From the NCBI GenBank assembly GCA_004335835.1, contig RWJK01000514.1, positions 1-64,000 of the forward strand: 64,000 nucleotides of DNA, read 5' to 3'. A program made the translations under genes and the position numbers. Each line of letters starts with the position of its first letter. Within the stretch, counting starts at the first letter, position 1. The DNA comes from Scenedesmus sp. ARA3 (Eukaryota > Chlorophyta > Chlorophyceae > Sphaeropleales > Scenedesmaceae). The notes below the pieces were generated by a model. The model made no database searches and was not told where the DNA came from. It saw only the letters and a list, made by a program, of their open reading frames with translations. This document shows positions 13,069 through 22,874 of this stretch, one piece after another.

Positions 13069-14390
13069 TTACTTCTTCTTTGTTGCTGCAGCGCCGCCAG
13101 CGCCGTGCGTGTTGTGGAAGGGCGTCACTCCAGTCATGGCTGTGTAGGAGGCTGCGTACTTGGTGACGTCACAGTGGCCCTTGTTGTGCTGGAACATGTT
13201 GTCCCGCTCCATCTGCGCAGCACAGCAAGCACACTGCTTAGTGAACTTTCATTTCCACTTGACTTCAAACGTTGCTGAGTAGTAGTGCTGCTGCTGCTGC
13301 TGCTGCACACTATTTCAATTTCAGCTGTACGCCTTGCAAAGAGCAGCGGCCATGTGAACCACACGCCATACGGCACATGCACGTCCCTGCAACTCCTGGA
13401 TAGTTCGAGCAGTCATGGTCAGTGCCAGGCATCCGCTCACCAGCTGCTTGCTGCTGAAGAAGCCGTACTCCATGTTGCCAGTGGCTGGCAGGGCATACAC
13501 CTGGCTGGGCAAGTGCTCCGTGTGCTTGAAGTTTGTGAGCGTCACCTGCATGCAGATTGTACACAGATACATTGCCGCAGTGCCAGGGCAGCAACAGATG
13601 TGCAAGCAGTGGTGGTAATCAACGAAAGCCAGAGTGCTGCAGCAGCTGCAGCCCGGTACATCTTGACAGCTACAGATAGCTTGACACTTTGCCAGGCTGT
13701 GCAGTGTGCTGAGTATGTTTGCGATTGCAGCTTGCAGCAAAAGGTGCTGCTGCTGCTGCAGTTGCCAAAGCGCAGCAGCTGCCAGAAACTTTTGTTGCAC
13801 AGCAGTGCAGATGTAACCAGCTTGTTTGCTGGAACAGCCTCTGGCAGGGTCTGCCACTGCCACGCTTCCTGCTGCTGTCCTCGCACCAGTTTGTCATGCG
13901 CTGCTTGTAGCTGCTGCTCAGTTGGTTGGCTGGCTGGTGTTGTGTAGTTGGGCTTCTCAGGAAGGATGGGCACTGCATGGCACAAGGTCAGGCATGGACG
14001 TTGAGGAGTGTCGAATGAACTGCTCCGTGTTTTGTGATGCTGCTCTGCCATCCATGCCACTGGTGACTCAACTGGCAGGAGGCATGCAAAACCTGCCGGC
14101 TGCTGGTGTATGTCATAGCTGGCATACGCTTAAACACAATCTGCAACATCTCAGCCAAGTCTTCATCTTCTCTCAAGAGCATTGGTTGTACGTCCAAGCT
14201 GAATGCTGTGTGCAGCAGGGATATGCTAGCAGCACTGTGCAGTTGCAGTGGCACAACTGTGCCTACTTTTGCGGGGGTCTGACACAGTGAACTCCGAGTT
14301 GAGGCGCATGGTGCGCTCTTCTCTACGTATGGCCTCCTCTAAGATGCAGTTCCTGCTGACCTCATCCAGCTTGGCTGAACAGTGTGCCAT
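13069..14390 (-). CDS. Small protein of unknown function (175 residues)
   Basis: Four exons joined in phase: 14390-14267, 13972-13818, 13545-13441, 13212-13069. I do not recognise the family. The protein is polar and rich in aromatic, His and charged residues, with no signal peptide or membrane helix. It starts MAHCSAKLDEVSRNC followed by a basic/acidic helix (EEAIRREERTMR), has a Pro-rich middle (ILPEKPNYTTPASQPTE), and ends with FQHNKGHCDVTKYAASY, TGVTPFHNTHG and a lysine tail. Such short extended Tyr/Pro/His motifs are seen in small ciliary microtubule inner proteins, which is only a hint. The absence of low-complexity repeats over most of its length, unlike its neighbours, and four consistent intron phases argue that it is real. 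It lies head-to-head with the helicase gene. Confidence 0.6.
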
Positions 14391-15352
14391 GGTTGCTGCA
14401 CACAGCTCTAGACAGCTGTTTTGTTGTTGTTTGGCGTGTCAAGACGTTAAGAGCCTCACTCGAGCTACTTAATAGAAGCAGTTACCTATAAAAACATCTC
14501 AATGGCACGCATAGGCTGACGTGAAACGTGAAAGTGTGCCAACCCGCCAAAACGAAACACGCTTGATAAGCACGCAACGCAATACACGGCTGCAAATGAA
14601 TACTTTCGGTGATAGTATTTGACGTCTGTTGCTGTATAAAGCGTCTGAATTAGCTCAGCATTGCTGTGTCACTTGTCACACGAGGGCCTGGTAACCACTG
14701 GCCTGAGGCATTACTCTGTCATGGCAGAAGTGAGTTACTTCTGCACCTTTTTCTGGACCAGGTGTAAGTAGCACGCCTGTCCAATATTCTCCTTGAACTC
14801 TGGTCCAAGTCTGCCTTTTGTCTGGTAGCGATGGTAGCGGTCATGAAAGGCGTGGCGCAGCCGCTGCCTCATGGAGGCCGGCCTTCACAAGACTGGTGGA
14901 TTCCAGACGATGGCGTGACAGACTCGTGAAGCTGCAACAGGATTCCTTTCAAAATACAGACATAGCCTTCTTCTGTTTGCATGCCCGATCAGAGCTCTGT
15001 GGCACCACGTGTGCTGCTGTTGATGTACAATGTTCATGCCACTGGGCCGTACCTGTACTGCCGTTTTACAGATGGATTCCTCGGTCGGCGGGCGGTTATG
15101 GCTGCAAACACGCTATGTGCTTTCAATGATGGGGTGACAAGTTTACAGAGCATAGTCTGGAGCATATCGCCTGTGTCCTGGCCATGCGGAGTAACCAGGG
15201 CTGACTAGGGCTTTGGAAGTCGATAGCTAGCCTGCTTGGTGCACTTGTTGTCAACGGAACACAGGTTTAATCTGCATTTTGCCAATGTGCTCAGTACGCG
15301 CGCGACTGCGGACTTGTAATTTGAGAACGGCTTTCAGCTGGCCGCACAAGCC
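14391..15352. promoter_or_regulatory. Divergent promoter region between the 175-residue gene and the helicase
   Basis: 962 bases separate two divergent start codons. TATAAA stands at 14635-14640 and TATAAAA at 14487-14493 on the plus strand. The stretch also carries a 45-codon minus-strand ORF (14735-14872) described separately. Confidence 0.45.
14735..14872 (-). CDS. Possible small ORF or last exon (45 codons)
   Basis: Reads MRQRLRHAFHDRYHRYQ then TKGRLGPEFKENIGQACYLH and ends in a lysine-rich tail before TAA. Composition (basic, aromatic, no Ala/Gln runs) is unlike the random open frames around it and resembles a genuine basic mitochondrial or ribosomal-type small protein. No upstream exon could be joined with confidence, and the frame closes just before the ATG. 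I cannot name a family. Confidence 0.3.
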   Translation of the reverse strand: MRQRLRHAFHDRYHRYQTKGRLGPEFKENIGQACYLHLVQKKVQK

Positions 15353-15444
15353 ATGAAAGTGTCGCATAATCAACAATGTATGCACCCGAATGCAGCAGCT
15401 GTGCTCAGGAGGTGTCAGCTGGTGTGCAGCACCAGGAGCAGAGT

Positions 15445-15475
<31 letters not shown>

Positions 15476-16014
15476 CGGCACCAAGTCATCACAGCAGCAG
15501 GGCTGCCACAGATAGACAGCATTGTGGCGGACCTACCCATCAGGTATGTGTTTGCCACGATAAGCAGCAGCTGAGCTAAGCGTCTACAGTAATGACAATG
15601 CTTTGCAGGAAGCCAGCAATGATGTGCAGCTGGTGCAGGTTGAGTAACATGGTCGTATTGTGTGTAATCTGTCAACCGTGCTCTGTCGTGTGTCGTCAGG
15701 GAGGTCATCCATGACATCGTGCACAAGCTGGACCACCACAGCAGCCTGGTGCTGCAGGTGGGCAGGCAGCAGGCAGCTGGGGCATGCAAGCAGCAGCTCG
15801 TGACTGCAGCATGGCAGCTGTGTCTGGCGCCAACAGTGAACGGCTACAGCGGTAACTCTCAGCAACAGCGCAGCACCAACCAACAGCTGTCGGCTTGCCA
15901 CTGTTTCAGCAGCAAAGGCTTGGGCTGCTGCATCAGTAGTGCCAGTCAGAACTGGCCCAGCCAGCACATGGCCAGGCACAGCCCTGCACATCCCTGCCAG
16001 CGGCATCATCCGCC

Positions 16015-16051
<37 letters not shown>

Positions 16052-19000
16052 TGCACGCTGCAGGCTCCGCCGGGCGCAGGCAAGACCACCACCGTGCCGC
16101 TGGCCCTGCTGCTGCATGAGCCGCAGTACCTGCAGCAGGGCCAGACCATCATGGTGAGGCGCCTGGCGCCCTGTCGCGAGCACTGCAGCACTATTGACGC
16201 AGCAAAGTCCTGCTCCACAGTCCTGCTCCGCGCACTGCAGCAATCTGGTGCAGCACAGGCAGCATTGGTGCGCACCATGGGCAGCGCCTGCCAGCTGCCC
16301 CGTGTCATTCATGCCAGATACAGGCACCTGCGCTGCAGCCCCTGCACGCCATCCAGCCAAATCACACCAAACCAACACACATGCATAAATGCTGCGCAGG
16401 TGCTGGAGCCGCGCCGCGTGGCCGCCAAGGCCGCAGCACGCCGCATGGCCTCACTGCTGGGCGAGCCGGTGGGCCGCACAGTTGGTTATAAAGTGAAGCT
16501 GGAGAGCCGCGTCAGCTCTGCAACACGCATTGAAGTTGTCACTGAGGGCATCCTGTTGCGGCGGCTGCAGCAGGACCCCAGCTTGGAGGTGCGGCGCAGC
16601 AGCAGCAGCTGACAGCGGCAGGGATAGGCAACACAGTGCAAGAGCAGTGGCGTGTTATGCAGCGAGGCTGCAGCAGGGCCCCGGCTTGGTGCGGCGCAGC
16701 AGCGGCCGTAATGCAGGCAGTGATAGCAATGCAGCGCCAGTGTGGTGCGAAAGTAGGGATTGAGGAAGCGAGATTGCTGCTGCTGGTGGTGTGACAAGAA
16801 CACGGCAGCAGATGGCAGCGCACACGTTGCGGTGCAAGCTGAATGCCTGTGCTAACCCGGCTCCTGCCGCAGCTGCTGCAGCAAGATGTTAGTGAATCAG
16901 GTGGCGCCTGCTCGAAGCAGCGCCGCAGTACTTGCTGTTCTGCTGTCAGCCGTGCCTGCAGAGCTTTGGTGCGCCTTCCGGACGAGTTGCATGCCTCCGC
17001 AGCACGCTGTTGTGTTGTTGTTTTTGTTGCCGCAGGGTGTGGGTGCGCTGCTGCTGGATGAGTTCCATGAGCGCAGCCTGGACGCTGACACCAGCCTGGC
17101 ACTGGCACTGGACTGCCAGGCCTGGGCGAGGCCTGACCTCAGGTGGGGTGGAGTGGACCGCATACAACATTTTGCTCGCAAGCTTACACGCAAATTTGCA
17201 ATCTTTCTGTCAACAACATGCATGCAACTGCCAGGCCTGGGCGCGCCCCGAGCTCAGGCGGGGCGGGGTGGGGTGCACACAGCATGCAACTGCCAGGCTT
17301 AAGCAGTACCTGGATCCGGTTGGTTGATTAAATTGCTGCTCTTCGTTGCAGCTGTGTAAGAGTTGCGTGGCGAGAGGTGCCGCACAGATGCCGCAGTGCC
17401 ACCTAATTGCCGCGGCCTGCTGCATGCACTGCTGTGCAAGATAGGGCAGCCGCATTGCTTGTGGCGGTTATGCACCGCACGGCATGTGTGTTGCTCATCG
17501 CTTCTGCATGGCTGGCTGCGCTGCTGCAGGCTGGTGGTGATGTCAGCCACGCTGGGAGGGGGGCTGGCTGAAGATTTGCAGGACCTCATGGCAGCGGCAG
17601 CAGGCGGCAGCAGCAGCAGCAGCAGCAGCAGCGGCAGCAGCAGCAGTGAGGCGGCAGTGCCTGTGGTGATCAGTGAGGGCAGGAGCTACCCGGTCACTAC
17701 ACACTTCCTGGGCAAGCCTTGTGAGTGACGGCAAGCGCAGCGCCTGCGGTAAACACGTGCCTCCGTGCAGATGCAGATAGGCAAGCAGCACACACACCTG
17801 GGTCCACACGGTAGCCTGACCATGTGTACTTGCTGTCCTCTGCCAACAATATATCTGCTTCCCTGTCTGTTTGCTGGCGTTCAAGAGTGCTGCCCTGCCT
17901 CTCTGCTGCACTCGCTGCCTGCCCTGCTGCACCCTGCAGTGCTGCAGAAGCGGGGTGAGCTGGAGCGCGCAGCAGCAGACGCAGTGCTGAAAGCGCTGGC
18001 ATCCCAAGCAGCTGCAGGTGGCGATGTGCTGTGCTTCATGCCAGGGGTGGCCGAAATCCGCCGCCTGCAGCAGCTGCTGCAGCAGGACAGCGTCATAAGG
18101 AAGGCTGGCATTGCGGTGCAGCAGCTGCATGGAGGGCTCAGCCCACAGCAGCAAGACGAAGTCATCCGGTGAGTGCAACTGACACGGCATCTCATCTCAC
18201 ATACATATGAACCGGCTCGCTGATGTTGCTGTACTTCCATGCGTGTGCAACACATAGGCACAACATTTGCCAGACATTGCAGCAGCTGCCTTGTGTGTGA
18301 AATGCAGCAGTATGCTGATTCTGTACAGTGGCAGACTCAGCTGCTGCCCTGTTTCCATATTCTCTGCACAGGCCCAATCGCAGCCTCCAGCAGCGGCGCG
18401 TTGTCATCGCCACACCCATCGCTGAGTCATCCATAACAATCGACGGCGTGACGGCAGTCGTCGACAGCGGCCTCGCGCGTGCGCCCTGTTACAGCCCTGC
18501 CACGGGCATCAGCCGGCTGCTGACGCAGCGCATCAGCCAGGACTCTGCGGAGCAGCGCCGCGGCAGGGCGGGCAGGACGCAGCCAGGTGGGGTGCTGCTG
18601 CTGCCTCATGCTGTACCTTGGTTTTCTTTGTGCGTATGCACACACGCACAAGGGGCGGAAGTTTGATTCACAACCTTTGACGCTTGCAGTAAGTGCCAAT
18701 GGTTCATGTGTCCTTTTCGACAGGCAGCAGTCGCCCAACCAGCTGCCGCAGCCGGCGATAAGGCGCCCTGAAGCTGCCGTCTGTCTTCTGCCTTTCCACA
18801 AACCCTTGCCTGCAAACACCTGCGCAGGCGTGTGCTACCGGCTGTGGGGCCAGGACGACCACCAGCAGCTGCTGCCCTGCACACTCCCTGAGATCTGCTC
18901 AGCCGACCTGGCCCAGCTGGCCCTGCAGCTAGCCTCATGGGGCAGCCCAGACGGCCAGGGTTTAGCCTGGCTGGATCCGCCTGAACCCCAGGCCCTGGCA

Positions 19001-22000
19001 GACGCACGGCAGCTGCTGCTGGAGCTGGCAGCAGTGGATGAGAAGGGCAGCTTGACAGCAACAGGCCGCCGCATGGCTGCGCTGCCTGCGCATCCGAGGT
19101 TTGCGCATATGGTGCTGCGGGCGCAGCAGCTGGGGGTGGCTGAGCTGGGGTGCCTGCTTGCTGCGCTGCTGAGTGAGCGGGACCTGTTCAGGAGCAGCAG
19201 CAGCAGCAGCGGCAGGGCAGGAGGGAGCGGCACAGATCCTGGCGCGGACCTGACCACCCGCCTGAAGGTGCTGGCAGGGGAAGGTGAGATTCCTTCTTGT
19301 CACCTGCTGTTCATATGCGCTGCTGATGCTTGAAGTCAAGTGTCGGTATTGCCACGACTTGCCCTGTTGCATCAGTGCGACAGGATAATCCAGAACCAGC
19401 GTGTTGTGCCGCTGTTGCTGCTGCGCTCTCTGCTGCAGAGGCGGCTCCTGCTGGCTTTGACCATGCTGGGGCCAGCAGAGTGCTGCTGGGGGCGCAGCAG
19501 ATCCTGCGGCAGCTGCAGGCCTCCACCGCAGCAGCAGCAGGGTCCACAGCCAGTCTGGATGATCCCAGCAGCACAGCAGCCGGTACAGTAGATGAGCTTG
19601 ATGAGGCAGAAGACAGCATGGCAGAGGATGATGATGATGAGCTGCAGGCAGAAAGCGACGACTCACCAGCAGCAGCAGCAGCAGCAGGCGGTCAACCTAG
19701 TGGCAGCAGCAGCAGCAGCAGTGGCTTGAGGGCGTCCTCGCATGCAGACCCCAGCTTTGATGGCAGCTGGCAGCAGCAGCTGCGCAAGCCGGGGCTGCTG
19801 GGGGCGCTGGTGGCAGCAGCATACCCCGACAGGATCGCGCAGCTCAAGCCGGGCAGTGGCGGCAAGCCCAGCTACACGCTCAGCACAGGTGCGAGGGAAG
19901 TATGGCAAGGTTGACAAACTGTGCAAAGTGTTAGGCGTATGTTGCATAGGTTTTTTTATTGGACACTGATGAACTATGATCACAAGCGTGGATATGGTGC
20001 TTGTGTTGTGTCATTTGCGTGCTGCACAAACACCTAAACCAGCGCAGGACAGCTGAGGGGGTGTTACATGCTTTGCTGTCTGTGCTGCGCAGGGCGTGTG
20101 GTGACGCTGCCGTCAGCGGGTGACCCCCTCGCGGGGCAGCAGTACATTGCCGCTGCTGAGCTGCAGGCCGGCAGGGACGGCAGGAATGACCGTGTGGTGC
20201 TGGGTGCAGCGCTCACTCAGGCAGCCATCCAGGCCTACCTGAAGGATGAGATACAGGTGAGGCAACAACCTCCAAGGCACTGCAGCTGCGGCCAGCTGAA
20301 CTGCACATATGTTCTAGAGTGTGTTGTATGCATGAGCACAGGTCACAAGGGCTGCTGGCGGTGCGGGGGCTGTCTTTCCTGCTGACTGTTTCCTTGAATG
20401 CACGACAGTGCTCCCGCCATGCATCATGTGGTGGTCCGAACCTGCCGGCATTTAAATGTGCAGCAAACACAATCCTACACAAGCATTTGGCCGTGCTGTG
20501 TGCAGCACACAGGCAGCAACGTGATTATATGCTGCATGTTGTGCTGTGCTTGCAGGACCGGCTGCTGGTGTTCTGGGCATCTGCCAGCAAGCAAGTGGTA
20601 GCCAAGCAGCAGCGCGTGTTGGGCTCGCTGGTGCTGTCAGAGCAGGCCGCCAAGGCGGAAGATGACCGGGCACTGCCGGTGCTGCTGAAGGTGTGTTGTG
20701 TCTGCTGCTGGTTGGGCAGCATTGCATTGCACTGCAAGCGTCACACAGCTATGCATCTGTAGCAGCTCTGGCGCTTGAGATAAGATCAGGGGCGGCTGGT
20801 GCTGTGCCTGTGCTGCCGCCGCACTGTTTGCCTTCCTATTCCACACAACACAGCACACTGCTGCTGCACAAAGCACCTAAAAGGCCACACGTCACTGTGC
20901 AGTCGACATCACTGCTGCTGTACATGCATGCAATCGCTGCAGGCGCTCGCCAGCGGCGGCTACTCTTCCCTGCCTGTGCCGGCAGCAGCTGAGGCGTGGC
21001 GCTCCCGCGCGGCCTGGCTGCATGCAGCTGAGGTGGCAGCAACAGGCAGCAGCAGCGTACCTGACCTGTCTGCTGCTGCGCTGATGGGTCGGCTGGAGTC
21101 CTGGCTACTGCCGCACCTGGCTGGCGTGCGCAGCAGGGGCCAACTGCAGCAGCTGCGCTGGATGGACATCTTCAAGGGCCAGGTGGGGTTAGAAACCTAA
21201 CACAACACCAAATAACTAATACACTGCATTCTAGGGCGGCATGCAGACCTAGACGGGGTCAGGCCAGGGCAGTACCAGCAGAAGCAATGCATGAATTGTT
21301 CGAAGTGTATGTACAAGTGCCAGTGTGTCTCAAGTGAACAAGCATCAAGGATTTGTATGCAAGGAGCTCCTGTCCATGCCGCATCATCACCAGCCTCCTG
21401 TCATCACCTCCTGAGGTGACATCTCACACAGCAACTTGCACCCCCTATGCTGCATTATCAATTATGCCCCCTATGCTGCATTATCATCCATCCTCCCTTA
21501 CAGATGGACTGGGCCGCGCAGCAGCACGTGGATGAGGCTGCACCCACACACCTGCAGCTGCCCACAGGCTCCACCGCTGCCATTGACTACAGCGGGGCAC
21601 AACCCAGCGCTGCCGTGAAGATGCAGGAGGTCTTTGGGCTGGCTGACACGCCGCTGCTTGGGGGGCGGGCGCGCGTGCCGCTGGTGCTGCAGCTGCTGTC
21701 GCCTGCGGGGCGGCCACTGCAGGTGAGACTGTGGCACTTGTTGCGGTTGGTGCTGGGAAGCGGTGAGGGATGGTTGCTGGGCTAAGGAAAATCGATGCTC
21801 TACAAAGCTTCATGTACCGTTTGACTGCTATGTTTCGCACGGGGGACTGTGTTGTAAATGTTGTCAGCGGGCATTGTTTGTTTAGCAGTCTCTTTGCCCA
21901 CAGTGTCCAGAGCCCCATGTGCATATTGCGCTGTGGGAGCCTGGGGCGGAAGTGCCACTGGCAAGAGCCGAATTGGCCCGCAAGTGCAGCTCAGTGGCAT

Positions 22001-22383
22001 GGAAGTACACGTGCATGTAATGTTGGTTTGGGGCCTAGCAGCATGGTGTCTTTGTTTGATAGTGGTGCTAGGGGACAGCTCCCACAAATGACGCTTGCTC
22101 AGACATATGCATGTTGGTGGTGCTGTGCCGTGCTGTGCAGGTGACAGCCAACCTAGCGAGCTTCTGGGCGGAGTCATACCAGGCGGTGAAGAAGGAGATG
22201 AAGGGACGCTACCCCAAGCATGTATGGCCGGACGACCCAGCCAACACAGCAGCAACCAAGCTCACCAAGAAGCAGATGGCAGCGGCTGCAGGCGCTGATT
22301 CTGGCAGCAGCAGCAGCAGCAGCAGCGGCTCAGGCGGCAAGCCGAATGGTTTGAGCGTTGTCAACAAGAAGAGCAGGCGGTAG
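15353..22383 (+). CDS. HrpB-type DExH-box ATP-dependent RNA helicase, probably organellar
   Basis: Fifteen phase-compatible exons: 15353-15543, 15700-15757, 16064-16153, 16400-16588, 17036-17142, 17530-17720, 17940-18168, 18372-18586, 18828-19283, 19439-19888, 20093-20256, 20556-20690, 20943-21182, 21504-21722, 22141-22383; 1058 residues. Motifs in order: Walker [10 protein letters not shown] (about 84), Ia [14 protein letters not shown], Ib [37 protein letters not shown], then [26 protein letters not shown] and [19 protein letters not shown] (about 405-422). A ratchet region and the HrpB-specific C-terminal domain follow ([27 protein letters not shown] near the end). This order is that of bacterial HrpB rather than spliceosomal DEAH helicases. 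The Ser/Arg-rich first 45 residues look like a transit peptide; a second in-frame Met lies nine codons in. Role in RNA or ribosome remodelling is inferred. Ser and Ala runs are inserted in surface loops. Confidence 0.92.
16563..16705 (+). repeat. Duplicated 3' exon edge with donor site (helicase exon 4)
   Basis: The exon end and donor around 16565-16605 (CTGCAGCAGGACCCC, CTTGGAGGTGCGG) recur at about 16665-16702 as CTGCAGCAGGGCCCC, CTTGGTGCGG. The copy has lost three bases (GAG) directly before the donor but keeps a GTGCGG. Confidence 0.75.
17108..17302 (+). repeat. Duplicated 3' exon edge with donor site (helicase exon 5)
   Basis: ACTGCCAGGCCTGGGCG at 17112 recurs at 17226 and, shortened, at about 17287. 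The first copy is exon with donor CTCAG/GTGGGG; the second reads CTCAGGCGGGG, so its GT donor has become GC. Confidence 0.8.
21436..21494 (+). repeat. Short tandem duplication in helicase intron 13
   Basis: CCCCCTATGCTGCATTATCA occurs twice, about 27 bases apart, directly upstream of the exon 14 acceptor at 21503. Confidence 0.8.
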
Positions 22384-22874
22384 CCACTTTAAAATGGCAG
22401 TTGGCGGTGTGGCACGGCTCGTGACACCAGGCCAACGTTTGCCCGTAATGGCTCGGCCCTGATGACACCCGATGTAACCACAGCTGAGTGTGTGTAACTG
22501 CCTGGTCTGCTGTCACTGCCTTTGATACAGGAAGATGCACAATTCAAATGCCATTTTTAATTGTAAACGCTTGGACACGAGTTGCTGATCGCAGGCGGGT
22601 TGTATCGGTCACTTGCGCACTTCTGCGTGTACATTTCGTCCACATAAACACTTCAAGCATCATTGCGTTGAAACGGTTTTGCACAGACACCGTGTTGCAA
22701 GGGCGGGGAGCCTCGCTGCACGCACTGACGCTAGGCAGCAGCAGGAGCAGCAACATGAAGAGAAGCGATACCAGGCGCCTTGATGACCCACGTTGCTCGC
22801 GGTGCATCGCTTAACATGGGTTATAGAACCTCCTCCTAGATGCTCTCTACACAGCAGCAGCTGCACCAAACAGC
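22384..22874. other. Intergenic region between helicase and CLC gene
   Basis: 490 bases between a stop and the next start on the same strand. TGTAA occurs at 22473-22477 and 22493-22497, within 115 bases of the helicase stop. The rest should hold the promoter and 5' UTR of the CLC gene. Open frames here are short and without motifs. Confidence 0.55.
22473..22497 (+). terminator. Two TGTAA polyadenylation signals of the helicase gene
   Basis: TGTAA at 22473 and again at 22493, 90-114 bases after the stop. Confidence 0.5.
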
